Source: a bacterium (lineage in GTDB: Bacteria; Vulcanimicrobiota; Xenobia; Xenobiales; JADMJV01). Taken from it: a DNA stretch of 64,000 nucleotides. The stretch spans positions 28,285 through 92,284 of the forward strand of contig JASBRJ010000363.1 in the NCBI GenBank assembly GCA_030149525.1. Direction: 5' to 3'. Below are positions 32,687-40,758 of this stretch, in pieces. Each line of letters opens with the position of its first letter. The first letter of the stretch is position 1. The position numbers and the translations under genes were made by a program. The notes beneath the pieces were generated by a model. That model had not been told where the DNA came from and searched no databases. It worked only from the letters and a program-made list of their open reading frames with translations.

Positions 32687-34186
32687 ATGATGACAAAGAC
32701 CTCATTTCGAGGTGTCTATATAGATGGGAAATGGGAGGCGATAGACGCCCACGACGGCAGCTTCCATACGGAAAACCCCTTCTCCGGCGAGCAAGTCTTG
32801 GAGGTTCATCCTGCAGGTGTCTCTCATGTGGAAAGCGCCGTGGATGCCGCCCACGCCGCCTATCTCAAATGGCGTGCCCTCTCTCACCAGCAACGCGCCG
32901 AGTACCTGCTTCGTCTGAAAGAGGCTCTCAGTGAACGCAAGCAGGATCTCGCCCTGGCGATCACTTGTGAGATGGGTAAACTTTATTCAGAAGCTTTGGT
33001 GGAAGCGAGTGCCTGTGTGGGCAAAATCGACGTCACCCTGGGTGAGGCTGCAGATCGAGTGGCCGATGTGCATCCGGCCGGCCTCGAGGGTGGATTTTAC
33101 ACCTATCGGCCCCATGGTGTCATGGCGGTCATCGGACCCTACAATTTCCCCATCCATCTGGCCAACGGACACATCATCGCCGCGCTGATGATGGGGAACA
33201 CGGTCGCCTTTAAACCGAGTTCCGTGACCCCTCTGGTGGCTCAGATCTACACGGAGTGTGTCGACAAGGCCGGTTTCCCTCCGGGAGTCTTCAACTTGCT
33301 CCCCATGACTCGTCAGGCCGGAGATCGCCTGGTGACCCATCCTCTGGTTCGCGGGATTCTGTTCACGGGCTCCTGGGCCGTAGGTCTACATTTCAAGCGA
33401 TTGACCCTGGAAGACCCTCACAAGATATTGGCCCTGGAGATGGGCGGCAAGAACGCGGTTGTCGTGGCCGACGATGCCCACCTTGACCAGGTTGTGGCGG
33501 AGGTTGTCACGGGGGCTTTTCTTACCACCGGTCAACGTTGTACCGGCACTTCCAGAGTCATCTGCACTCCCAAATATATGGACCGACTCACGGAGAGGCT
33601 GGCCCTGGCGGCTGAAGCGCTCAAAAGCGGCGACCCCATGGCAGATGGAGTTTTTATGGGGCCGCTGGCTTCACGAAGCGCTCTTCGCACCTATCGCAGA
33701 GATGTGGAGGCAGCCGATCAGGACGCCGATCTTGAGACGCTCGTTGGATTTCGGGAAGGAGAAGGCGTCTGCGGCGTGGGTGCCAGCCTCCATCGGGTGG
33801 TGAACTATCGACCCGATCATCCTTACCTACGGGAAGAAGTCTTCGGCCCGGCGGTCACTATCGAAGGCGTTGCCGATCTTGATGAGGCGTTCCAGCGAGC
33901 CACCGAGACGGATTACGGACTCTCCTTCTCCATTTTCTCCCAGTCGGAGGAGGTCTTCCGGAGGGCCATGATCGAGGTCCCGTCGGGGATCGTCAACTGG
34001 AACCGCGCTACCAACGGCGCCTCCGGTCGTCTACCGTTCGGCGGAGTCGGTAAATCGGGAAATCATCGACCCGCCGCCCTGTTCGCTCCCGAGTATTGTT
34101 CTTATCCTGTGGCTTCGCTCTCTAAGCCCTTCGGGGAATATAGTGAGAACCCCAGTCCCGGATTTCCCCAGGAGGTATGGAAATGA
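32687..34186 (+). CDS. aldehyde dehydrogenase, N-succinylglutamate-semialdehyde dehydrogenase (AstD)-like
   Basis: A 499-residue NAD(P)-dependent aldehyde dehydrogenase. It shows YRPHGVMAVIGPYNFPIHLA and NGHIIAALMMGNTVAFKPSS (cofactor domain), FTGSWAVG, ALEMGGKNAVVV with the general-base Glu, TTGQRCTGTSR with the catalytic Cys, and EEVFGPAVTIE. The C-terminal NWNRATNGASGRLPFGGVGK and GNHRPAALFAPEYCSYPVAS are features of AstD-type enzymes, which oxidise an N-acyl-protected semialdehyde. The gene begins 11 bases after the fusion gene with its own AAAGGAG site and ends overlapping the CoA-transferase start. The likely role is oxidation of the semialdehyde produced by the adjacent aminotransferase. 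Confidence 0.88.
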   Translation: MMTKTSFRGVYIDGKWEAIDAHDGSFHTENPFSGEQVLEVHPAGVSHVESAVDAAHAAYLKWRALSHQQRAEYLLRLKEALSERKQDLALAITCEMGKLYSEALVEASACVGKIDVTLGEAADRVADVHPAGLEGGFYTYRPHGVMAVIGPYNFPIHLANGHIIAALMMGNTVAFKPSSVTPLVAQIYTECVDKAGFPPGVFNLLPMTRQAGDRLVTHPLVRGILFTGSWAVGLHFKRLTLEDPHKILALEMGGKNAVVVADDAHLDQVVAEVVTGAFLTTGQRCTGTSRVICTPKYMDRLTERLALAAEALKSGDPMADGVFMGPLASRSALRTYRRDVEAADQDADLETLVGFREGEGVCGVGASLHRVVNYRPDHPYLREEVFGPAVTIEGVADLDEAFQRATETDYGLSFSIFSQSEEVFRRAMIEVPSGIVNWNRATNGASGRLPFGGVGKSGNHRPAALFAPEYCSYPVASLSKPFGEYSENPSPGFPQEVWK

Positions 34187-35577
34187 GTAAAGTTTATCAG
34201 TCGGCAAAAGACGCCCTGGCCGATGTCAAGGACGGTTCCCGAATCATGTTCGGTGGATTCGGTTTGTGCGGCATCCCTGAGAATATGATCGAGGAGTTGG
34301 CCCGCAAAGGAACCAAAGACATCACCGTCATTTCCAACAACTGTGGCAATGCCGGTCGAGGCCTGGCCAAGCTCCTCAAGACCCGCCAGGTGAGCAAAGC
34401 CTATTGCTCCTATGTGGGCGGGAATCCGGATCTGGAAGCTCAGATACTTTCCGGAGAGGTGAAGGTCGAACTCAATCCCCAGGGCACTCTCGTGGAGAGA
34501 ATCCGAGCCAAAGGCAGTGGTCTGGGCGGTTTCCTCACTCCCACCGGCGTGGGAACCCCCATCGCAGAAGGCAAGCCCACCTTCGAGCAGGATGGACGAA
34601 CCTTTATCCTAGAAACGGCTCTGGGAGCCGATTATGCCATGATTCGTGCTCTCAAAGGTGATACCGAAGGGAACCTTATCTTTAACAAGTCGGCCAGAAA
34701 CTTCTCTCCTCTCATGGCCATGGCCGCCGACTGCACTATCGCCGAGGTGGAGGAATTGGTGGAACCGGGTGAGATCGGCCCGGATGAGATCCATCTTCCC
34801 GGAATTTTTGTGCAGCGGATCTTTCAGGGGGCCAAGTTCGACAACCCCATCGAGAAACGAACCACTCGTTCCAACGAAAAACAGGAGTTGGGGGAGATCG
34901 GTCCCACCGACGGACCGCTGACTCGGCGACAGATCGCCTGGCGAGCTTCCAGAGAGTTACCGGACAACGGCTATGTCAACCTGGGTATCGGTGTCCCTAC
35001 TCTGGTGGCCGATTACCTGGAACCCGAGCGTGGAATTCGTCTCCATTCGGAGAACGGCGTTCTCGGTGTGGGGCCTTATCCCACCGATGAGCAGGTGGAT
35101 TACTATCTGATCAACGCCGGCAAAGAGACCATAACGCTGAATCCGGGTGGGTCCACCTTTGATTCTTCCACCTCGTTTGCTATGATTCGCGGCGGTCACC
35201 TGGATTGGGCCATTCTTGGCGCGCTCCAAGTGAGCCAGAAGGGAGACCTGGCTAACTGGATGATTCCGGGTAAGAAGGTCAACGGAATGGGTGGAGCCAT
35301 GGATCTTGCGGCAGGGGCTCGCAACACTATGATTCTGACCACTCATACCGACAAGAAGGGCAACCCAAAGTTGGTGGACGATTGTGAGTTCCCCCTCACA
35401 GCCCAAGGCACCGTCAATCGGGTCATCACGGATCTTGCGGTGATTTCGATTGATGACGATGGCTTTAAGGTGGAAGAGATGATCGCCGGGATTACGCGGG
35501 ACGAACTTCAGGCCAAGACAGGTGCCAAGCTCAGATTCTCCGAGAATCTCAAAGTGCTGGAAGTCCCGGCGGTTTAG
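34183..35577 (+). CDS. 3-oxoacid CoA-transferase, fused A and B subunits (SCOT-like)
   Basis: A 464-residue family I CoA-transferase with both subunits in one chain, as in mitochondrial SCOT. The A half (1 to about 235) has IMFGGFGLCGIPENMIEEL and GGFLTPTGVGTPIAEGK; the B half (about 245-460) has VNLGIGVPTLVADYL and SENGVLGVGPYP, whose Glu is the residue that forms the CoA thioester. It moves CoA between succinyl- or acetyl-CoA and a 3-oxo or other acid. The start is ATG 34183, which has GGAGG at proper distance and overlaps the previous stop; an ATG two codons earlier is too close to it. Compare the separate YodR/YodS pair in the Bacillus beta-lysine operon. Confidence 0.93.
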   Translation: MSKVYQSAKDALADVKDGSRIMFGGFGLCGIPENMIEELARKGTKDITVISNNCGNAGRGLAKLLKTRQVSKAYCSYVGGNPDLEAQILSGEVKVELNPQGTLVERIRAKGSGLGGFLTPTGVGTPIAEGKPTFEQDGRTFILETALGADYAMIRALKGDTEGNLIFNKSARNFSPLMAMAADCTIAEVEELVEPGEIGPDEIHLPGIFVQRIFQGAKFDNPIEKRTTRSNEKQELGEIGPTDGPLTRRQIAWRASRELPDNGYVNLGIGVPTLVADYLEPERGIRLHSENGVLGVGPYPTDEQVDYYLINAGKETITLNPGGSTFDSSTSFAMIRGGHLDWAILGALQVSQKGDLANWMIPGKKVNGMGGAMDLAAGARNTMILTTHTDKKGNPKLVDDCEFPLTAQGTVNRVITDLAVISIDDDGFKVEEMIAGITRDELQAKTGAKLRFSENLKVLEVPAV

Positions 35578-35586
35578 GACTCACTC

Positions 35587-36633
35587 TTGAAAGAACTAAG
35601 ACTAGAGCGAGGTCTCTCTGCAGCCCAAAGAGGCGAAGTCCACGGGGAAACTTTCGCCCGGGATATCCAAGAACTCTCGAACATTCGAAAGGACTTGATC
35701 CAGAAAGCCTGGGGACATAAAACTGACCAGGTGATACTGGAGCGAGCGTCGGCCCATCTGCCGCTTCTGGCAGAGTACGACGAGGATCTTTATCAAGAGT
35801 TTCAAGGAATCGCTAGGGCCTCGGGACTCACAGAATCCCAGCTTCTTATTCTGAATCACTACACGGATCTCCGGGATCTTAGCCTTAGTGGATCGGCTAT
35901 GGAAGAAGGGTGCAGTATTCTTCATGCCCGTTACGGGGACGAGGTCTTACTCGCACAGACCTGGGATATGCATGCCACCGCCGAGCCGTTTGTCCTCATG
36001 CTTTATCTACCCGACGAGGGAGTGTGGACACTCACCATTACGGGCTGTTTGGCCCTTTGCGGCCTCAATCGGAACGGTCTTTGCGTGGCTATCAATAACC
36101 TGGTGATGTCGGATGCACGGATCGGGGTTTCCTGGCCCACTCTTGTCCGCAAGATGTTAAGGGCCAAGAGTGTTGATGGGGCGGAGGAAGCACTTTTGAC
36201 CACCAAGGTGGGTAGCGGCCACCACTACGCTCTGGTTGACCGCGAGAAGAGTGCCGCCTGGGAGATCAGTGGAACCGAAGGGGTGAAGGTTTACGACGGT
36301 TCGGAAAGCCCCTACATCCATACCAATCATTGTCTGGACCGGTCTCTTGATGAAAAGAGTCGTATTTCCGAAACCAGCACGACCCACGACAGGTTCTTTC
36401 AGGCTCAACGACTTTTGCTGGAAAAGCCTGAACCTACGGCTTTCGAGTTGTGGGAGATGATGGCCTGTCGGGATGATTTCCCACGCTCTCTCTTCACCGA
36501 TAGAACGAGTCCTGAAAACCCTCATGGCGTGGCCACCTGCGCTCGGGTCTTGATGGATTGTGCCCGCGGCGAGATCTGGGCCCGGGCTGGTAAAGATGTC
36601 GATCAAACCCCCCGAAAGTTCGAGTGGACCTAA
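35587..36633 (+). CDS. C45 family autoproteolytic acyltransferase/hydrolase
   Basis: A 348-residue Ntn-hydrolase of the acyl-CoA:6-aminopenicillanic-acid acyltransferase (C45) group. The candidate nucleophile is the Cys in MEEGCSILHARYGDEVLLAQ (about residue 111), which becomes N-terminal after self-cleavage in this family; TWDMHA and CLALCGLNRNGLCVAINNL follow with the usual spacing. Members cleave or transfer amide-linked acyl groups; some act on N-acyl amino acids, penicillins or conjugated bile acids. In this operon it is the only candidate for removing the acyl group that the GNAT domain would add. TTG start ten bases after the previous stop, with TAGGA upstream; stop overlaps the next ATG. 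Confidence 0.82.
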   Translation: MKELRLERGLSAAQRGEVHGETFARDIQELSNIRKDLIQKAWGHKTDQVILERASAHLPLLAEYDEDLYQEFQGIARASGLTESQLLILNHYTDLRDLSLSGSAMEEGCSILHARYGDEVLLAQTWDMHATAEPFVLMLYLPDEGVWTLTITGCLALCGLNRNGLCVAINNLVMSDARIGVSWPTLVRKMLRAKSVDGAEEALLTTKVGSGHHYALVDREKSAAWEISGTEGVKVYDGSESPYIHTNHCLDRSLDEKSRISETSTTHDRFFQAQRLLLEKPEPTAFELWEMMACRDDFPRSLFTDRTSPENPHGVATCARVLMDCARGEIWARAGKDVDQTPRKFEWT

Positions 36634-37913
36634 TGTCGCGCCCGTTTTTCACAACCTGGAGTCAGCAATCCTCGGATCCGCTGTTTGAAATTTTGGAGGG
36701 CCAGGGAGCCCGCTTCCGCACGCACGAAGGTTGGTGGCTGGACTTCGCCTCACTCAGCTATCAGGCCAACCTTGGCCATGGACATCCCCGAATGGTGGAC
36801 GCTATCAAGCGTCAGGCGGAGAAGTTCTGCCTTTGTCTTCCCAATCACACTTACCCGGCTAAAGAGAATCTGGCTCGTCGTCTGTTGGAGTTGGCCCCGC
36901 CCGGGTTCGACAAGGTCTTCTTCACTTTGGGAGGGTCGGAAGCAGTTGAGAATGCTCTGAAAATCGCGCGTCTGGTGACAGGACGTTACAAGACGATCTC
37001 TCGCTATCGGTCTTATCACGGGGCATCCATGGGGGCTCTCTCCTTGTCCGGAGACTATCGCCGTCCTCCGCTAGAGCCTCTCCTCACTGGAGCCCTACAC
37101 GCTCTGGACTGTCACTGCTATCGTTGCCCCTTTGGGAAGGTAGTGGACAGTTGTCAAAGGGAATGCGCTCAGCAGTTTGATCACATCATGCAGTTGGAGG
37201 GCTCTGAATCGGTGGCGGCAGTTTTTTGCGAACCGATCCCCGGCGCCAACGGTGTGCTCATTCCGCCCGACGGCTACTGGAGAAAGCTCCGGGAGGCTTG
37301 TGACCGTCATGGCGCCCTTCTTGTGGCCGATGAAGTTCTCACTGGATTTGGTAGAACCGGTCGCTGGTTCGGTATCGAGCATGAGCAAGGTGTGGTGCCC
37401 GACATGATCACAATGGCCAAAGGTCTCACGGGAGGTTATGCCCCGCTGGGTGCGGTTCTAGTGCATGAGCGAGTCAGCAAAATGTTCAACGACCAGAAGC
37501 TTTATTGCGGGTTAACCTACTACGGTCACCCTCTTAGCTGTGCTGCTGGTGAAGAGGCTTTGGCCATCTATCAAGAGGAAGGTCTCATAGAACGTGCCGC
37601 TTCCCTGGAGCCGCTTTTGCGTTCAGGCCTGGAATCTATTGCCGCAGCCGTGCAAGGGGAGGAAGCCGATGTGCGTGTTCGGGGGCTCTTGGGAGCTATC
37701 GAATGGCGTAACGGAACCGAGCCCAAATGGGCCTCGTTCTTCACCACCCTTTCCCAGCAACTCAAGCGAGAGCGGATCCACTGTTATCCCAAGATTGACA
37801 CGGGAATGATGGTCATTGCGCCTCCTCTAGTCATCGAGGAGAGCGAACTGAGAGAAGGTTTGGAAAGAGTACGAGCTTGCGTGGTGTCGGCCAGTGACCA
37901 CATGGCTTGCTAA
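36633..37913 (+). CDS. class III (omega) aminotransferase
   Basis: A 426-residue PLP aminotransferase of class III. FTLGGSEAVENALKIAR binds the phosphate, YHGASMGALSLSG follows, VADEVLTGFGRTGRWFG has the Asp that holds the pyridine nitrogen, and ITMAKGLTGGYAPLGAVL has the Schiff-base lysine (about residue 272). An inserted cluster of cysteines (CHCYRCPFGKVVDSCQREC) at about 155-173 resembles a metal-binding knuckle and is seen in part of this family. ATG 36633 overlaps the previous stop (TAATG); the 3' end overlaps the MFS gene by 20 bases. It may perform the second transamination in the pathway; Bacillus YodT holds the same place in its lysine operon. Confidence 0.92.
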   Translation: MSRPFFTTWSQQSSDPLFEILEGQGARFRTHEGWWLDFASLSYQANLGHGHPRMVDAIKRQAEKFCLCLPNHTYPAKENLARRLLELAPPGFDKVFFTLGGSEAVENALKIARLVTGRYKTISRYRSYHGASMGALSLSGDYRRPPLEPLLTGALHALDCHCYRCPFGKVVDSCQRECAQQFDHIMQLEGSESVAAVFCEPIPGANGVLIPPDGYWRKLREACDRHGALLVADEVLTGFGRTGRWFGIEHEQGVVPDMITMAKGLTGGYAPLGAVLVHERVSKMFNDQKLYCGLTYYGHPLSCAAGEEALAIYQEEGLIERAASLEPLLRSGLESIAAAVQGEEADVRVRGLLGAIEWRNGTEPKWASFFTTLSQQLKRERIHCYPKIDTGMMVIAPPLVIEESELREGLERVRACVVSASDHMAC

Positions 37914-39180
37914 GAATCGCTATCTCCGTGTTCTGATAGCCAACACGCAGTATCGCAGGCTCTGGTCGGCTCAAGTCGTCTCGCAATTGGGCGACTGGTT
38001 CAGTTCCATCGCTCTCTACACCCTGGTCTTATCGCTCACCGGATCGGCCGAAGCCGTAGGTCTACTCATCGGTGCCCAGTTTCTTCCGGCGGCCCTGGCC
38101 GGGTACTGGGCCGGACCGCTAGCTGATAGATTGGGTCGACGTTCCTTGATGCTGACGGCAGACATAGGGCGGGCCGCTTTAGCCCTTTGCTATCTGGCTG
38201 TCGATCGACCGGAGCGCGTTCCTTTGCTTTATCTCATCACAGTTCTCATGGTTCTTTTTCAGGCGGTCTTTGAACCGGCTCGAAAGTCGGCCCTTCCCGA
38301 CATTGTTCATCGGGATCAGATGGTTCTTGCCAATGCGATTTCCGGTGCCACCTGGTCAACCATGCTGTGTTTAGGGGCCGCCGCCGGAGGTCTCGTGAGC
38401 GGGTACTTCGGTCACCGAGCCGCTTTCTTGTTGAATAGCCTCTCTTTTCTGATGTCCGCGTATTTTGTCACCGGCTTGCGTTTCTCCTCAGATGAGGTGG
38501 AGAGAACTACCGGTGCTCCGTGGGGGGAGTGTCTGAGTTACCTGCGCCGGCATCCAAGACTGGCTGTCTACATGTTGAGCAAAACTTTGTGGTGTTTGGG
38601 TGGTGGGATCACTCTTGTTCTAACTCTCTACGGGAAAAGGGAGTATCCACTGAGCGGCGGAGTCGGAGAGTCGGGGGCCATCTCCATTGGCCTTTTTTAT
38701 GCCATGCGAGGTCTCGGTTCGGCGCTAGGGCCTTTCTTGGCTTACCGTATCAAAGGTCACTCTCTGAAAGGGTTGCCGGGAGCCCTTGTGCCGGGCTTTC
38801 TCATCGGAAGCTTGGGATATCTGCTTCTCAGCCACTCCTGGTCCTTACCGGTGGCGATGGCTTGCGTGTTCTTTGCCCATCTTGGGGGGTCGACTCAGTG
38901 GGTTTTCAGCACCAGTCTGCTCCAGTTGTCGCTGAAGCCCGAGGTTCGGGGGCGAGTTTTCGCCCTGGAATATACGGGATTGAATCTGGCGGTAGCAGTT
39001 TCGAGCTATCTGGTAGGGCGAGCGGGAGATGCCGGTTGGTCGGCGTCGGAGCTTGCCCAACTCATGTCGTCGACTTTTCTCTTTACAGGCCTCATCATGA
39101 CGGGTTTGCTCTTTGTCACCAGAGGGGAAAGCCCGGAGACATCCAACGGCCCAGGTCATGGCGAAGATGATAGAGACTAA
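37894..39180 (+). CDS. MFS transporter (12-helix, MFS_3 exporter-like)
   Basis: A 428-residue polytopic protein with about 12 hydrophobic helices. The N-terminus (LWSAQVVSQLGDWFSSIALY) and the loop GPLADRLGRRSLMLTAD between helices 2 and 3 are typical of MFS_3/EntS-type transporters. A second half begins near AISIGLFYAMRGLGSALGPFL. The GTG start lies inside the end of the aminotransferase gene (20-base overlap), so it belongs to the operon. It could import the substrate or export an N-acylated intermediate; the family contains both antibiotic and siderophore exporters. Confidence 0.88.
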   Translation: MTTWLAKNRYLRVLIANTQYRRLWSAQVVSQLGDWFSSIALYTLVLSLTGSAEAVGLLIGAQFLPAALAGYWAGPLADRLGRRSLMLTADIGRAALALCYLAVDRPERVPLLYLITVLMVLFQAVFEPARKSALPDIVHRDQMVLANAISGATWSTMLCLGAAAGGLVSGYFGHRAAFLLNSLSFLMSAYFVTGLRFSSDEVERTTGAPWGECLSYLRRHPRLAVYMLSKTLWCLGGGITLVLTLYGKREYPLSGGVGESGAISIGLFYAMRGLGSALGPFLAYRIKGHSLKGLPGALVPGFLIGSLGYLLLSHSWSLPVAMACVFFAHLGGSTQWVFSTSLLQLSLKPEVRGRVFALEYTGLNLAVAVSSYLVGRAGDAGWSASELAQLMSSTFLFTGLIMTGLLFVTRGESPETSNGPGHGEDDRD

Positions 39181-39691
39181 CGACTGGCACGGCCGCCCAT
39201 CTCCTTATCGACCGAGGGTCGAAATACGACTCGGTGAGACGGAGCTTGTTTTTGCCTTTGCAGCTGAAAAGGCGCCCCATTGCGATAACAGTTTGGCTGA
39301 GGGCGAGTTCAAAGAGGGCTTGTGGGAAAAGGACGTCGCAGAGTTCTTCGTGTCCGCAGGTGGCAGGAGCTACCAGGAGATCAATATCAGCCCTACAGGG
39401 GCGTACTGGAGTGCTCTTTTCTCTGACTATCGTGTGAGGGAGAAAGAACTCCACCTAAATCCAACTATCGAGGCCAACATAGGCCCCGACAGTTGGTCTG
39501 TCGTCTTCAAGGTGGAGTGCGAGAAACTGGTGCCCTGGTTGGACGTGCCTCGGGAAAAATGGCGCTTCACACCGACAGCCATTCTTCACGACCCCCATCC
39601 GGCTTTTTTCTGCTGGGCCGAGCCTCAGTCGATGGAGCCGGATTTCCACGCAGAACATCTCCGCCGGCCGTTGTCGGACTTTCTCGATTAA
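39158..39691 (+). CDS. CBM9-like/DUF1083 beta-sandwich protein
   Basis: A 177-residue protein with the family-9 carbohydrate-binding-like pattern: WEKDVAEFFVSAGGRSYQEI followed by NISPTGAYWSALFSDYRV, then WSVVFKVECEKL and WRFTPTAILHDPHPAFFCW. No signal peptide is seen, so it is probably cytoplasmic. Related proteins occur singly in many genomes with unclear function. The frame is open earlier, inside the MFS gene; I chose ATG 39158 because an AGG precedes it and similarity starts soon after. It ends six bases before the convergent rsfS stop. Whether it works with the operon is unknown. Confidence 0.7.
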   Translation: MAKMIETNDWHGRPSPYRPRVEIRLGETELVFAFAAEKAPHCDNSLAEGEFKEGLWEKDVAEFFVSAGGRSYQEINISPTGAYWSALFSDYRVREKELHLNPTIEANIGPDSWSVVFKVECEKLVPWLDVPREKWRFTPTAILHDPHPAFFCWAEPQSMEPDFHAEHLRRPLSDFLD

Positions 39692-39697
39692 GACGCC

Positions 39698-40054
39698 TTA
39701 CACGGAGAGGGTGTTGGAATCGAAAATGATCTCAGCGTCGGACCAGCGACCTTCCAGGTCGTAAAATTCCCGCTCTTGAGTGAGGAAAACATGGAGCACG
39801 ACCATACCGTAGTCCAAAAGAATCCAACTGGCCTCGTCTCGACCTTGGATTCGACTCTTGGCAACACCCTCTATTTCAAGGGCTTGCTCCATCTTGCGGG
39901 CGATGTCTTTGGTCTGAATGCGAGTCGGGGCGCTTGCGATCACGAAGTAATCGCAAACAGTGGTCATATCTCTAACATCCAGGATCAGAACGTCGTCGGC
40001 CTTCACTTCGTGGGCCGTTTGGGCTGCTATTTTTGCTATCTCTAGGCTTTCCAA
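39698..40054 (-). CDS. rsfS: ribosomal silencing factor RsfS
   Basis: A 118-residue RsfS (Iojap/YbeB), which binds L14 on the 50S subunit and blocks joining of subunits when nutrients are short. DDVLILDVRDMTTVCDYFVI, IQGRDEASWILLDYGMVVLH and FYDLEGRWSDAEI are the conserved blocks. It lies 37 bases downstream of nadD on the same strand, the common bacterial order nadD-rsfS. Confidence 0.96.
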   Translation of the reverse strand: MESLEIAKIAAQTAHEVKADDVLILDVRDMTTVCDYFVIASAPTRIQTKDIARKMEQALEIEGVAKSRIQGRDEASWILLDYGMVVLHVFLTQEREFYDLEGRWSDAEIIFDSNTLSV

Positions 40055-40091
40055 ATTATGAATCAGCTTGCACTAAATTGCGCTGCCTTTC

Positions 40092-40688
40092 TTACTCTTG
40101 ACTTTGCCAACCATAAAGGTCGGACTTCGTGATGATACGGTACACGGGCTCAGGAATCAAGAAGCGGAACGGTCTTTGCTGCTCGATTCGATGTCGAATA
40201 TCGGAAGAACTGATGCAGATGTCCGGAAAGTCCAGGAGTTGGATCTTTTTCCGTAGGCCCTCCGGTAACGCTTTTAACTGGTCGGGAATCACGAAATCAA
40301 AGCCTGCCCGGTTGGCGATAAGAAGTGTTGTCAGCCGTGTCATCACTTCTTCCAACTTGTACCAGTCCACCAGAAAAGCATCGGCTCCGCAAAGAAAGAC
40401 GAGCTCCAGGTCGGAGGGAAAAGAGGCCAGGGTGTCCACAGTATAGGAACGTCCCCGGCGATCGAGCTCCGCCCGGGAAACCTCAAAACGGTCTATCCCT
40501 TCCACAGCTTTTTGCAGCATCTCATAGCGCGTCTCGGCGTCCACCTCGGGGCTCTCCTTATGGGGCGGGAGTCGATTGGGGACGAAGACCACCTTGTCCA
40601 ATTGGGCGACTGCCAGCGCTTCATCTGCCAAAAAGAGATGTCCGTTGTGAAGCGGATTGAAAGTTCCGCCAAAAATGCCGATTTTCAC
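40092..40688 (-). CDS. nadD: nicotinate-nucleotide adenylyltransferase
   Basis: A 198-residue NadD that makes deamido-NAD from nicotinate mononucleotide and ATP. GIFGGTFNPLHNGHLFLADE has the (H/T)xGH nucleotidyltransferase site, FVPNRLPPHKE binds the substrate and ISSSDIRHRI is the second ATP motif. The start is GTG (residues MKIGIFGG) with no clear Shine-Dalgarno, and it lies directly below the acnA terminator, so its promoter must fall within or before that hairpin or it depends on read-through. rsfS follows. Confidence 0.95.
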   Translation of the reverse strand: MKIGIFGGTFNPLHNGHLFLADEALAVAQLDKVVFVPNRLPPHKESPEVDAETRYEMLQKAVEGIDRFEVSRAELDRRGRSYTVDTLASFPSDLELVFLCGADAFLVDWYKLEEVMTRLTTLLIANRAGFDFVIPDQLKALPEGLRKKIQLLDFPDICISSSDIRHRIEQQRPFRFLIPEPVYRIITKSDLYGWQSQE

Positions 40689-40704
40689 AGTGTTGGTGGT
40701 TCAA

Positions 40705-40738
40705 AGAAAAAAGCCCAGGTTCCTGGAACCCGGGCTTT
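40705..40738 (-). terminator. rho-independent terminator of acnA
   Basis: On the minus strand AAGCCCGGGTTCC and GGAACCTGGGCTT pair with one mismatch, followed by TTTTTTCTTTG. It sits 21 bases after the acnA stop and just before nadD. Confidence 0.88.
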
Positions 40739-40758
40739 GCCGCTTGCTAGAGAGACGA

